In this document: positions 26,405 to 35,988 of the stretch, piece after piece
Position numbering within the stretch: position 1 is the stretch's first letter
How the letters are laid out: the number at the start of each line of letters is the position of its first letter
Assembly (NCBI GenBank): GCA_028284665.1
Contig: JANQRG010000046.1
Span: 124,001 to 188,000, forward strand
Length of the DNA: 64,000 bases
Reading direction: 5' to 3'
Source: Croceivirga sp.
GTDB taxonomy: Bacteria; Bacteroidota; Bacteroidia; Flavobacteriales; Flavobacteriaceae
Notes under the pieces: generated by a model
The model's input: only the letters and a program-made list of their open reading frames with translations
Told to the model about the DNA's origin: nothing
Database searches by the model: none
Position numbers and translations under genes: made by a program

Positions 26405-26731
26405 TTACCGGATAAAAGTAAACCATTTTTGGAAGTAATTCCCTAAAACAGGCACAGGAACGGTCTTTCCATTGATAGCGTTAATACAGCCAAAACCCCA
26501 AAGCAATAGGTAGAGGAGGTAAAGGAGCAAAGAGACGAAACTAATTTGTAAAAACGTAAGTACTATGGCCAGGGCATGAAAAAAAAGGTGGATACCAAAA
26601 GCCTGTCGAATATGGAATCTGGCGTACGAATTTTTTGGCTCCAGATTCATGGTGATGGCGATCAGGCAACCTACAATGGTTAAATAGGCTATAATGGCGG
26701 TTGTTCTTCCCTGTTTCGTCGTTTCATTCAT
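26405..26731 (-). CDS. Small polytopic membrane protein (DUF4870-like)
   Basis: A 108-residue protein with three hydrophobic helices (TAIIAYLTIVGCLIAI, GIHLFFHALAIVLTFL, SLLLYLLYLLLWGF). The HIRQAFGIH and INGKTVPVPVLG segments are typical of small Bacteroidota import/DUF4870-like membrane proteins. The function is unknown. The start overlaps the stop of the dihydroorotase-like gene by 4 bp, implying coupling. Confidence 0.7.
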   Translation of the reverse strand: MNETTKQGRTTAIIAYLTIVGCLIAITMNLEPKNSYARFHIRQAFGIHLFFHALAIVLTFLQISFVSLLLYLLYLLLWGFGCINAINGKTVPVPVLGNYFQKWFTFIR

Positions 26732-27990
26732 TCCGACGCAAGGTTAAGCTGATTGTTGTTAATGGTCCCGTAGACACTTCCCTTCAGTGTTTGTCCCAGG
26801 AAGGCAGAATTTTTGGAGGTAGAGCGAAGGAGCTCTTGCTCAAAAACGAACGCTTCTTCAGGATTAAACAATGTAAGGTTAGCGGATATGCCCATTTGAA
26901 TTTTCGGACTTGGTACTCCAAATCGATCACGACCACGGGTAAAAATAGCAACGGCATCCTCCATCCCGAAAAGGAGGTTTACTGCCCCAAAAGCGCTTTC
27001 CAACCCTAGTGTCCCAAAGCTGGCATTATCAAATTCCAATCGTTTTTCCTCTATATCCAGAGGCGTATGGTCCGAGGTAACAAAATCTATAGTTCCGTTA
27101 AGGACTGCCTTATGCAAGGCACGTTGGTCCTTTTTTGTCCGTAAAGGTGGCATCACCTTGTAGTTCGTATCATAGCCTTCCAGCAGGGTATCGGAAAGTA
27201 ACAGATGATGTATTGCGGTACTGCAACTTACGTCCAATCCTTTCTTTTTAGCATCAGCAATCAGTTTTACCGCTCCGGCTGTAGAAATTGTGGGGATATG
27301 GAGTTTTCCACCGGTATATTCCAAAATATAAAGATCCCTCGCAATTTGAAGTTCTTCCGCAAGCGCGGGAATGCCTTTTAAACCCAATCGTGTAGTGATT
27401 TCTCCTTCATGGGCAACACCCATTCCCCGAATAGCCTTTTCCAATGGAAATGAAAAAACAAGGCCATCAAATCCTTGAGCGTATAACAGGGCTATTTTCA
27501 ATAGATTGGCATTGGAAACCGGAGCCTGGAAATCATAAAAACCAACCGCTCCAACCTTGTGCATATCGAACAATTCAGCTAGTTTTTCCCCTTTCCCTCC
27601 TTTAGTAAGATTTCCAAGAGGGTAAAGATCGGTTCCGGCTTTTTCGCTTCGTTCTTTTAAAAATACAATGTCAGAACTGCTATCTGGAGCAGGATGGGTA
27701 TTTGGGTTTAGTACAATACCCGTAAATCCACTTAAGCCAGCCACTTGCAGGCCGTTAGAGAGTGTCTCCCTTTCTTCAAAACCCGGTTCTCCAAATGCTA
27801 CCCCGGTGTCAAACCAGCCCAAAGAAACGTGAAGGTTAGGGAGTTCAAGGATCTGGGTAGATTTTGGAACTTTCAGCGTGTTTTCAATCGCCTCAAATTT
27901 GCCGTCCTTAATATAGATGTCTTTTTGTTGCAGGTGGAGATCAGGATTGCTGGCATCAACAATCACAGCAGATTTCAAGAGTACATTCAT
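26728..27990 (-). CDS. Dihydroorotase-like protein, metal-binding HxH missing
   Basis: A 420-residue amidohydrolase of the dihydroorotase family. Typical elements are GEPGFEERET, HIPTISTAGAVKLI, STAIHHLLLSD and DFVTSDHTP. The first metal motif, normally DxHxH before the REPG segment, reads FDTGVAFGEPG, so both histidines are gone. It may be a non-catalytic subunit like the inactive PyrC' proteins that support aspartate transcarbamoylase (inference). A second, active PyrC elsewhere would be expected. I start at ATG 27990, sharing one base with the stop of the upstream gene. Confidence 0.85.
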   Translation of the reverse strand: MNVLLKSAVIVDASNPDLHLQQKDIYIKDGKFEAIENTLKVPKSTQILELPNLHVSLGWFDTGVAFGEPGFEERETLSNGLQVAGLSGFTGIVLNPNTHPAPDSSSDIVFLKERSEKAGTDLYPLGNLTKGGKGEKLAELFDMHKVGAVGFYDFQAPVSNANLLKIALLYAQGFDGLVFSFPLEKAIRGMGVAHEGEITTRLGLKGIPALAEELQIARDLYILEYTGGKLHIPTISTAGAVKLIADAKKKGLDVSCSTAIHHLLLSDTLLEGYDTNYKVMPPLRTKKDQRALHKAVLNGTIDFVTSDHTPLDIEEKRLEFDNASFGTLGLESAFGAVNLLFGMEDAVAIFTRGRDRFGVPSPKIQMGISANLTLFNPEEAFVFEQELLRSTSKNSAFLGQTLKGSVYGTINNNQLNLASE

Positions 27991-29909
27991 TAAAGCAGTT
28001 TTTGTATCAGCAATTCCAACATCGCAAAAAGCAACGCTAAAATAACAAACCATTTCCAATACGGAGTAATAGCGCTATCTTCCTGGAGATCTGCAAAAAA
28101 AGCGGAGATATCACTATTTACAGTTTTAGGATTCAGAGATTCCGGAGTATTATAGAGCAATGCACTTTCGTTTCTGGGGAAATTAAAACTCAGGTTTCGT
28201 AGGGTGTCGTTGCCATCCATAACAGCGTAAACCCCTTCGGAATTTGGGGGTTCTTCAAAATTGAGACTGATTTTGTTAGAAAAAGACTGTTGCAGTGGAA
28301 TAAACTCGTAATCCGATTTCGTGAGTTTTAATATGTTGTCCTTCTTCAGGGTATAGGGAATATCCACTTTTCCTTCGTTTCCCAGGGTGAGGTAGAGTTC
28401 AGAATTCTTCAGGCTGTTGTCTCCGATATTATAGAATGTCGGGACCACTAAGGGAGAATTTATGAAATCGGAATTCTCTTTTGCCAGCGAAGCCGTAAAA
28501 ACAAAAATGTTGTTTTGCCCGGTTAGAAAAGGCGTTCCGGAAGAAAAAGACAGTATTTGGGAACTATTGGAGGTCACTTTGACGGAACTATTGGCTTTTG
28601 GATAATCAAAATTCTGTACTTCAGATTGAAATACACCGGTATATAATGGATGTTGGAACGCAATTGCCGTGATACGTTGTTCAAAAGGGATAATTTCGTC
28701 GAATTGCAGGGCGATCATACCTTGAAAAAGGGCGTTATACGAACCCAGATCAAAATTTTCACTGGGTGGAATGACTATCAGGGACCCTCCGGCGTTCCAA
28801 AACGATCTTAGGGTATTTGATAGGCCGGCAGGAATTGTGGGAAGTCCATTTAGAATAATAGTGTTTTGAGATTCCAGTTCGCTGTATTTCAATGTTTTGG
28901 TTTCATAATTCTGAAATTCAAACTCCTCATCATTGAAAATCCGCGTTAAAAAGTCAACATCAGTTTCTGAAATCGCCAGGATCTTTGGTTTAGCGCGTTG
29001 ATCAATACAGAAATAAAAATGATTGTCAAAATCCAAAACAGGATCTTCAATAACTAATCGACCCTGAATGGGTTCATCGCGCTGAAGCGACAACACGCTG
29101 TTACTTTGGGGCAGACCTGTTCCTTTCACTGCGGTTTTGGCGATAAGTTTTCCCTTATTAAACAATGAAATGGGTACGGTTTGATCATTTTTCAAACCGG
29201 AAACCACGACGTTCAGGGGAATTTGATCATCACTGTTCGGAGCAATATACACGGAGTCAATAGCTATATTGTTACTGTTTTCAGGGAACAAATGAATCAG
29301 GTGAAGATTTGCGGAGGTAACAGGATTGTTTTCAGTAAAAAGTCGTTGTTGTAAATCTGAGATGAATACTAAATGTTTTTCACTGGTGCTTGCGTCTGAA
29401 AACAATGTATTGGCTTTTAGCATAACCTGGGCTGAAGTCAATTGCACGGCCGTAGAGGGAATGGACAACAAATCATTTTGTATTTCGTCCAGTGTTACCT
29501 TGCTGAACGTTTGACCGTTGGTAAATAGACTGAACTCCAAATCTTTAGGGATAACTTGTATAAGGTCCTGTACCGCTTTTTCCATGAGGGTAAGGCCGTT
29601 AGCCTGGGCTCCCATGCTGAAAGAATTATCCAGATAGATAACGGTTTCTTTTGTTGTCAACGCTCCGGGTTTAGCATAGAAAGGTTGTGCAAACGCCAGT
29701 ACCAATGCGGCTAGAAGTGACAATCGGCATAGCAACAGTAACCATTTTTTTAAGGTGTTGCTTTTCCTTGACTCCGACACTACTTTTTGCAGCATAGCTA
29801 CATTAGTGAATGGCGTTTTTTTAAATCGTCTTAATTGAAATAAGTGGATGATTATGGGAATGAGGAGGAGAAAAAGCGCCCAGAGTAATTCGGGATGTTT
29901 AAACTGCAT
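27990..29909 (-). CDS. BatA-type membrane protein (aerotolerance regulator N-terminal)
   Basis: A 639-residue protein. The N-terminus LLWALFLLLIPIIIHLFQLRRFKKTPFTNV is the BatA/TIGR02226 double-membrane segment, followed by a second helix (WLLLLCRLSLLAALVLAFAQPF). A von Willebrand A-like region (ETVIYLDNSFSM) follows, then a long periplasmic part with a glutamine-amidotransferase-like segment, and a C-terminal anchor. The function of these Bacteroidota proteins is unclear. Its stop overlaps the dihydroorotase-like start by one base. Confidence 0.85.
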   Translation of the reverse strand: MQFKHPELLWALFLLLIPIIIHLFQLRRFKKTPFTNVAMLQKVVSESRKSNTLKKWLLLLCRLSLLAALVLAFAQPFYAKPGALTTKETVIYLDNSFSMGAQANGLTLMEKAVQDLIQVIPKDLEFSLFTNGQTFSKVTLDEIQNDLLSIPSTAVQLTSAQVMLKANTLFSDASTSEKHLVFISDLQQRLFTENNPVTSANLHLIHLFPENSNNIAIDSVYIAPNSDDQIPLNVVVSGLKNDQTVPISLFNKGKLIAKTAVKGTGLPQSNSVLSLQRDEPIQGRLVIEDPVLDFDNHFYFCIDQRAKPKILAISETDVDFLTRIFNDEEFEFQNYETKTLKYSELESQNTIILNGLPTIPAGLSNTLRSFWNAGGSLIVIPPSENFDLGSYNALFQGMIALQFDEIIPFEQRITAIAFQHPLYTGVFQSEVQNFDYPKANSSVKVTSNSSQILSFSSGTPFLTGQNNIFVFTASLAKENSDFINSPLVVPTFYNIGDNSLKNSELYLTLGNEGKVDIPYTLKKDNILKLTKSDYEFIPLQQSFSNKISLNFEEPPNSEGVYAVMDGNDTLRNLSFNFPRNESALLYNTPESLNPKTVNSDISAFFADLQEDSAITPYWKWFVILALLFAMLELLIQKLL

Positions 29910-30006
29910 TCCAAGCTTTTAATTTTCAAAGATACGGTTTTGTCGGCGTGTGGATAATACCACTATTGTTAAGGGTTTTGTAATTGTCCCACCAGTGACT
30001 GTGCGT

Positions 30007-31002
30007 CTAACAGAAGAAAAAGTAATCGCGCATCGCTATTTGGTCACTACGATCCAAAAAAGTACGAATTTCTTCCTGGGATTGGTTATTAGCAACCGTA
30101 ATGATACTCTGTGGCTGCTCCAAGGTTTTTAGTATTGAAAAATGAAGCAATACTTTTCCATAAATTTTTTTACCAATTTTGTTGGGATTATCGCATAACC
30201 AGTAAAAATCCAACTTTTTGTTTACAAGGTGTTTTGCAATAGTTTTTCCTTTAAAACCGGCACCCCATAGTACCAGGGGCCTACCGGTAGCATAGTCCAG
30301 TTTTAGAAAATAATGCAATTTGATATCTAAAAAATAATTCTGGGCATAATGGTGATGATTGCGTGAAGTTCTTTCGGGATAATCCCTCCAGAGATGCAAT
30401 ACCGTATCACAAGGAATAATTCGGAACTGCTTTTCATAAAAGCGGAACGTAAGGTCATAATCCTCGGGATACCGTTCCGGCCGAAAGGCATCACATTTTT
30501 CAAGGTCTTCCCGATACACCATCCAACACGGGGAGGGAATTACACATTCTTTATAAATCTCCGTAAAATTAGTTCCACGGGCAGTAAGTAGATTGAGCCA
30601 TTCTTCATATTTGGCATATCCATCGCTAATGCCTTGCTTCGAAAAATAACGGACCTGACCTACCGCAACATGCCCCTTTCCTGAATTGCGCAAGGCAGTA
30701 ACCATTTCTTGCAACCGGTCTGGGGACATAATATCGTCTGAATCCATTCGGGTTATAAAGCTTCCTGAAGCATTTCCATAGGCTGTTCGCAAGGCCGGAA
30801 TTATGCCTTGACCGTTGTTTTCATAAACGCTGATCCTACTATCTTTTTGACTGTAGCCATGGACTACTTCCTTGCTTTTATCCGTAGAATGATCATTTAC
30901 AGCTATCAGCTCCCAATCCTCATAAGTTTGTACCAAAATGGAGTCGAAACATTCCGGTAAGAATTGTTCTGTATTTCTAAAAGGGATTAGGATACTTACC
31001 AA
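30007..31002 (-). CDS. Glycosyltransferase family 2 protein with C-terminal Rossmann-like domain
   Basis: A 331-residue cytosolic GT-A enzyme. VSILIPFRNTEQFL begins the nucleotide-binding fold, DSILVQTYEDWELIAVND and the DxD-type TRMDSDDI follow, and FRPERYPEDYDLTFRF holds the catalytic acid region. Residues ~235-331 form an extra domain with a GxGxxG-like loop (LVLWGAGFKGKTIAKHL) ending in MRDYFFFC. This two-domain form is probably used in glycan synthesis, but no polysaccharide cluster adjoins it. It lies 7 bp downstream of the 31010 gene. Confidence 0.87.
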   Translation of the reverse strand: MVSILIPFRNTEQFLPECFDSILVQTYEDWELIAVNDHSTDKSKEVVHGYSQKDSRISVYENNGQGIIPALRTAYGNASGSFITRMDSDDIMSPDRLQEMVTALRNSGKGHVAVGQVRYFSKQGISDGYAKYEEWLNLLTARGTNFTEIYKECVIPSPCWMVYREDLEKCDAFRPERYPEDYDLTFRFYEKQFRIIPCDTVLHLWRDYPERTSRNHHHYAQNYFLDIKLHYFLKLDYATGRPLVLWGAGFKGKTIAKHLVNKKLDFYWLCDNPNKIGKKIYGKVLLHFSILKTLEQPQSIITVANNQSQEEIRTFLDRSDQIAMRDYFFFC

Positions 31003-31009
31003 GGGGATA

Positions 31010-31984
31010 CTAACTCAAAAGTGAATATGAAATCAACAGATGACCTTCTTTCCGCCATCTAATCCAACCCTTGCCGGTTGCCTTAAAATTTGAATCCAAT
31101 AATCGCACGAGTAACCATTCCTCTTTGATTAAAACAGGTTGCATAAAGGAAAAGTTACTTTCAACAGTACTGGCATGTTCCAGGGGTTTGATCTTAATTT
31201 GCTGAAAGGAATTAGGAACGAAAGCCACGGTACTTACGGACAATAAAAACTCCGGCCATAAAAGGATCTTCCCTTGCCGCAGATCAATATAGCGGGTGTT
31301 TCCATTGGCTGAGTTTACCACTACTTCTGCAAGATTAGTTCCCAACCCATGTATTCTGAAGTAAAGGATATCATAATCCAATTTTAGATGTTCGGGCAAT
31401 AACCATGATGGTGCCCGGGCAATCTTAAACCCTCCGATCTCTCTTTTTTCAAAAACAATACTGTCCGTAGGGAAATGGTCATCCACAGATTTCTCCAAAT
31501 TAGGATTCCCGTAAAAGTAGAGCACGGGATGTTCGAAAAAGGTGGGTGTAAAAAAGCCTAGCCCTAAATCATTTGATGGTAAACCTTCCTCTTGTTGCGA
31601 AAAGTCGGCAATGGCCAGTAAACGGGTACTTTCTACTGGTTTTGTAGACTTTAAATCTTCAGAAGGTTCAGTTGCTTTCTCACGCTGCATGTTTCGTTCA
31701 TTGACCTTAAAGAATATCAACAAAACCCCGGCTAAAGCGAAGATGCTAAGAATAAGATTGATCCTGATGATAGTCTTGTGTTTTAGACGATACGCGGCAA
31801 AAAAAGATAGGATTAACGCAATCATCGAAAAAATAACACCATAGCCTAAAACGATAGCCGCAGCGGCCAGGCCTTGATTCTTTCCGGCTTCAATCCAATT
31901 AGCATATAACAATCCTATCAAAAAAAAGACCATTACGGTGAGTAAGTAGAGTAAAAGGCAAGCCGGTTTGAAGAGCTTTTTCAT
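31010..31984 (-). CDS. Membrane protein of unknown function
   Basis: A 324-residue protein with three N-terminal hydrophobic helices (residues ~8-28, 38-66, 73-93), then a ~220-residue region outside the membrane without recognisable motifs. The start overlaps the stop of the SGNH hydrolase gene by 4 bp (ATGA), so it belongs to that operon. I do not recognise a family. Confidence 0.65.
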   Translation of the reverse strand: MKKLFKPACLLLYLLTVMVFFLIGLLYANWIEAGKNQGLAAAAIVLGYGVIFSMIALILSFFAAYRLKHKTIIRINLILSIFALAGVLLIFFKVNERNMQREKATEPSEDLKSTKPVESTRLLAIADFSQQEEGLPSNDLGLGFFTPTFFEHPVLYFYGNPNLEKSVDDHFPTDSIVFEKREIGGFKIARAPSWLLPEHLKLDYDILYFRIHGLGTNLAEVVVNSANGNTRYIDLRQGKILLWPEFLLSVSTVAFVPNSFQQIKIKPLEHASTVESNFSFMQPVLIKEEWLLVRLLDSNFKATGKGWIRWRKEGHLLISYSLLS

Positions 31985-32676
31985 TCAGACGTTGCTTCTA
32001 AGGCTTCCGCCAAGGCAGCTGTCACCAACTTTTCCATGACGGCATATCCTTCCTTGGTAAGGTGAACTTCATCCGTAGTATACGCCGCTGGTAATCCATT
32101 CCTTTCGTCGGCCATAGCGGAGTAGTAGTCCAAATAGGGCACATTTTGTTCCGAAGCTGCGGACATAAGCAGCGCATTGAGCTTAGGGATCTTCACATTG
32201 GGAGCTTTCCCGGGTCTCCAGGGATAGTCATAGGCCGGTAGTACCGAACAAACAATCGGAAGGATGTTATTGATTTTTGCTAATTCCACCATCGATAAAA
32301 TGTTATCGCGTATTTGCTCCAGACGCATCGGACCCGTATTCCCGGCAATGTCATTGGTACCCGCTAAAAGAACAACGATCTTGGGCTGCAAATCAATAAC
32401 ATCTTGCCTGAACCTGAGCAACATTTGGGGAGTGGTTTGGCCCCCTATTCCCCTGTTGATATAGGCTGGATTAGCAAAAAATGAAGGGTTGGTTGTTGCC
32501 CATCCTTCCGTGATAGAATTTCCCATAAACACTACTCTTTGCTCAGTAGATCCCTGGGATTGAAGCGCTGCATTGGCCTCCTGGTACTTTAAAAGATTAG
32601 GCCAATCCTGAGAATAGGCCTTTTTACTAGAAAACAGCAAGGACAGCATAACGAAAAGAACACTAATTTTTCTCAT
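31981..32676 (-). CDS. SGNH/GDSL-family hydrolase (secreted)
   Basis: A 231-residue protein with signal peptide (SVLFVMLSLLFSSKKAYSQ). The SGNH blocks are complete: VVFMGNSITEGW (Ser), NRGIGGQTTPQ (Gly), LLAGTNDIAG (Asn) and DEVHLTKEGYAVM (Asp-x-x-His). It is likely a periplasmic esterase, for example an acetylesterase for sugars or a lysophospholipase. Its start lies 14 bp inside the upstream gene. Confidence 0.92.
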   Translation of the reverse strand: MRKISVLFVMLSLLFSSKKAYSQDWPNLLKYQEANAALQSQGSTEQRVVFMGNSITEGWATTNPSFFANPAYINRGIGGQTTPQMLLRFRQDVIDLQPKIVVLLAGTNDIAGNTGPMRLEQIRDNILSMVELAKINNILPIVCSVLPAYDYPWRPGKAPNVKIPKLNALLMSAASEQNVPYLDYYSAMADERNGLPAAYTTDEVHLTKEGYAVMEKLVTAALAEALEATSE

Positions 32677-33250
32677 TGGTCTTTGGAGGGGTTATCATGA
32701 TATGTGCGCGGTGCGTTCCTGGATCCATCAGCCACGCATGCCCGGGTGGAGTAGGGGTAGTTGGGAGGCCCGTAGATTCGCCAGTAGCGAAGGGGAGGTA
32801 AAAGACATAGCGAACGTATGGGTTTTCAATTTCTCCGGTATCGCTATTGACGATCCCGGTGAAAACGCACAAAGTCGATTTATCCGGCATTTTAAGTTTT
32901 CCGGACTTTACTTCAGCTTCCCGGATGTCAAAGATTTCCTGGAATTCCTTTCCCTGGGCCTTCAACTCCCTGCCACGTGCCATAAACGGGTCCAAATCCT
33001 TATGATATGCAGCGGTTGAGAACTTTTCGTTACTGGGATCATCTGCGAGCGCGATATAATCATTAGTACCCTCTTTTAGGGTCGTAAATTTTCCGTCAGC
33101 ATCGTATCCATAGACTTTGGCGGCTTCCCGGTAATCTTCCGGAACAGCCATCAAGGCTGTTTTTATTTGCCAATCTTTTGGAGGGATTTCCTGGGCCATG
33201 CTAATTCCCAGGAAGAAAACGGCTGAAATTGCAAGTACTATTGTTTTCAT
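32663..33250 (-). CDS. Secreted protein of unknown function
   Basis: A 195-residue protein beginning MKTIVLAISAVFFLGISMAQ (signal peptide). I start at ATG 33250, just 4 bp after the carboxypeptidase stop. The mature part has YREAAKVYGYDADGKFTTLKEGTNDYIALADDP and a C-terminal segment with conserved-looking His residues (PGHAWLMDPGTHRAHIMI). I do not recognise a named family; its place between an S10 carboxypeptidase and an esterase suggests a periplasmic role. Confidence 0.7.
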   Translation of the reverse strand: MKTIVLAISAVFFLGISMAQEIPPKDWQIKTALMAVPEDYREAAKVYGYDADGKFTTLKEGTNDYIALADDPSNEKFSTAAYHKDLDPFMARGRELKAQGKEFQEIFDIREAEVKSGKLKMPDKSTLCVFTGIVNSDTGEIENPYVRYVFYLPFATGESTGLPTTPTPPGHAWLMDPGTHRAHIMITPPKTNEKN

Positions 33251-33254
33251 TATA

Positions 33255-34742
33255 TTAATATTTAGCGGATTCTCCTTTCGTTGTAGTCCTTTGAATAAAG
33301 TTGCGCAGATCATCATTGGCTTTCTTCAGATCCTCACGACGCAGATACATCATATGGCCGGAGCGATAGCCTTGAAATTCAAAGCGGTCTTTCATTCTTC
33401 CACTGGGGTCTATTTGCCACATCGTATATTTAGCATTAAAATAGGTGGTAGCCCCATCGTAATATCCGGATTGGATCAGTACATTTAAATAAGGGTTCTG
33501 GGCCATGGCCTGGCGTAGGTTGTCCCGGGTATCATCATCTTCATTGTTCCAGGGACGCACAGGCCCGAACATATTGTACTTAATATCCGTTTTAAAGCCA
33601 AGTTCCTCTTGCAAATAATAGTTTATAGCTGGTGTAAAGCTGTGTAACCAGGAGGTAATTTCCGAATTGTAATCCGGACGTTCCCCAAATAGTATTTTGT
33701 CTATGCCCCGATAACGACTATCCAATCGTCCAACTGTAAATCCACCTCTTTCCTTCATAAGGTTTTTCCAAAAAAATGCCGTTGGAACATTCAGGTTGTG
33801 ATCTAAGATGTCTTTTTCCCGTAAACCTGAATAATACGCCATTTTTTTTGCAATTTCCTGACGTTCTGAAGTAGCAATGAATCCCCCTTTTGCAATAGCC
33901 GGAATGAGTTGATTGATCGTGAATTCTTCTGATTCCGGTAGCACTTCTAACAGATCTTTGTTTTGTAGCTCGGAAGGCAATGCTTTGTGATGCCAGGCCG
34001 ATGCCGTATAATACGGTAAGTTAAGGGCACTGGAAACCGGTCCTCCCACGCGGATTACCTTATAATCTGCCGGCGATACCATAATAACCCCGTTGAGATA
34101 CATCCATTGCTGGTTTTGCAAGGCCAGGGAAAGCCCCATAACCCGGGTGCCGCCATAGCTTTCCCCGATGATGTACTTTGGGGAGCGCCAGCGATTGTTT
34201 CGCGTAACAAAAGTGTTCATCCATTCGGCCAGATACTTTATATCCGCATTGATCCCAAAAAATTTATCCCGTTCCACCTCTTTACCGGTTTCCGGAATAG
34301 TCCTGGAGTACCCGGTATTGGCAGGATTGATGTATACAATATCTGTCACATCCAATACCGAGTACGGATTTTGCTTTACCCCGTAGGGTTGTACGGGATA
34401 GCCTTCATCATCTATCTTTAGGATCCGAGGACCCGTGTAGGCTAAATGCATCCATACCGAACCAGAACCCGGACCTCCGTTAAAAGAGAACATGATAGGT
34501 CGTTCATCCCTGTTTTTTACATTATTTCTAGTGTAATAGGTATAGTGCAAGGACGCAATAGGCTTGCCCATCTCATCCCAAACAGGTTGTGTTCCCGTGA
34601 TGGCAGTGTAGCTAAAACTAACTTCATTTACGGTAACACTATGCTGTGTAGTAATTGTAGTGTCAAGAGGTAATTTACGCTCCTGTGCGGATAGCGAATA
34701 GATGGCGGCAAAGCCAACAAAGAGTAATGTGATTTTCTTCAT
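33255..34742 (-). CDS. S10 family serine carboxypeptidase (secreted)
   Basis: A 495-residue peptidase with signal peptide (KKITLLFVGFAAIYSLSAQ). Diagnostic S10 segments are FNGGPGSGSVWMHL, IGESYGGTRVMGL with the catalytic Ser, QSGYYDGATTYF with the Asp and YRSGHMMYLRRED with the His. It should remove C-terminal residues from peptides in the periplasm. It heads the minus-strand run and is divergent from the Gfo/Idh/MocA gene. Confidence 0.93.
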   Translation of the reverse strand: MKKITLLFVGFAAIYSLSAQERKLPLDTTITTQHSVTVNEVSFSYTAITGTQPVWDEMGKPIASLHYTYYTRNNVKNRDERPIMFSFNGGPGSGSVWMHLAYTGPRILKIDDEGYPVQPYGVKQNPYSVLDVTDIVYINPANTGYSRTIPETGKEVERDKFFGINADIKYLAEWMNTFVTRNNRWRSPKYIIGESYGGTRVMGLSLALQNQQWMYLNGVIMVSPADYKVIRVGGPVSSALNLPYYTASAWHHKALPSELQNKDLLEVLPESEEFTINQLIPAIAKGGFIATSERQEIAKKMAYYSGLREKDILDHNLNVPTAFFWKNLMKERGGFTVGRLDSRYRGIDKILFGERPDYNSEITSWLHSFTPAINYYLQEELGFKTDIKYNMFGPVRPWNNEDDDTRDNLRQAMAQNPYLNVLIQSGYYDGATTYFNAKYTMWQIDPSGRMKDRFEFQGYRSGHMMYLRREDLKKANDDLRNFIQRTTTKGESAKY

Positions 34743-34842
34743 TTACGAGTTAAAATTAGTCTTCATTAAAAATAGGGATTTTGGTTAAGAAACCTTAAAG
34801 TGACGTGCAGGCCACATCCATTTATGTATTTTCGGGAAAACG

Positions 34843-35988
34843 ATGGCCGTTATGAAAGCAATTTCCAGAAGAAGTTTTACCAAACAGTTGACTAAAGGCG
34901 CCGGAGCCGCTGCTTTAACTTCCCATATACCCCTAGCCTGTGCAATGAAGAGTAGCACACAAAAGAAAAAGCTGGGAGTGGCCCTTGTTGGATTGGGGAG
35001 CTACAGTACCTATCAGCTAGCCCCTGCCCTGGAGGATACGGAGCATTGCTATTTGGCTGGGATCGTAACAGGAACACCCGAAAAAGAAAGTGTTTGGGCC
35101 AGGAAATACAATATTCCGGCTGAAAACATTTTCAACTATTCCAATTTTGATGGGATCAAAGACAATAAGGACATTGACATTGTTTATGTGGTTTTACCCA
35201 ATTCCATGCATGCGGAATTCTCTATTAGAGCTGCCAGGGCAGGAAAACATGTAATCTGCGAAAAACCGATGGCAATGAATGTCGCAGAGTGCGATGAGAT
35301 CATTAAGGCCTGTGAGGCAGCGGGAGTAAAATTGGGTATGGGATACCGGCTGCATTCCGAACCCTACACACAGGAGGTGAAACGTTTTGTTCGGGAAAAG
35401 ACCTTCGGAGAAATCCTGTATGTTTCTGCTGATGCGGCATATCGATCGACTTCCAATCCCGGTCAATGGCGCTTGAACCGGAAACTCTCAGGGGGAGGAG
35501 CTTTGGTCAACATGGGCGTGTACGCTATCCAAAGCGCTATTTATGCCACAGGACAAAACCCGGTTTCTGTCAGTGCCCAGGAGTTCAGCACACGTCCTGA
35601 ATATTTTAAGGATACCGATGAGACCATTACCGCCCAATTTGAATTTCCCAGTGGGGCGGTGGCCAACATCATGACATCCCATAACGTTCGCGCTAATCGG
35701 CTATTCGCTACTTGCACCAATGGATGGTTTGAACTGGACCCGGCAAGTACTTATATCCCTTTGGCTGGAAGAACTTCGGGTGGCCCCCTTGATTTCAAGC
35801 AAGAAAGTCAGCAGAAACTACAAATGGACGATTTTGCCCAACATATTTTGTTGGATACTCCCAATGTAGCCCCGGGAGAAATGGGAAAACGTGATATGAT
35901 CATTGTGGAGGCCATTTATGCCTCTATAGCTAAAAATGGCATAAAACAACACCTTGATTTCAAAACCAACTACGGATTTGGAAATTGA
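34843..35988 (+). CDS. Tat-exported Gfo/Idh/MocA family oxidoreductase
   Basis: A 381-residue NAD(P)-dependent sugar oxidoreductase resembling glucose-fructose oxidoreductase. A twin-arginine signal, ISRRSFTKQLTKGAGAAAL, is followed by the Rossmann motif GVALVGLGSYS. The EKPMAMNVAECDEI segment holds the catalytic-site lysine. The C-terminal domain includes GALVNMGVYAIQSAIY. It probably acts in the periplasm with a tightly bound cofactor. An alternative start is ATG 34852. Confidence 0.9.
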   Translation: MAVMKAISRRSFTKQLTKGAGAAALTSHIPLACAMKSSTQKKKLGVALVGLGSYSTYQLAPALEDTEHCYLAGIVTGTPEKESVWARKYNIPAENIFNYSNFDGIKDNKDIDIVYVVLPNSMHAEFSIRAARAGKHVICEKPMAMNVAECDEIIKACEAAGVKLGMGYRLHSEPYTQEVKRFVREKTFGEILYVSADAAYRSTSNPGQWRLNRKLSGGGALVNMGVYAIQSAIYATGQNPVSVSAQEFSTRPEYFKDTDETITAQFEFPSGAVANIMTSHNVRANRLFATCTNGWFELDPASTYIPLAGRTSGGPLDFKQESQQKLQMDDFAQHILLDTPNVAPGEMGKRDMIIVEAIYASIAKNGIKQHLDFKTNYGFGN

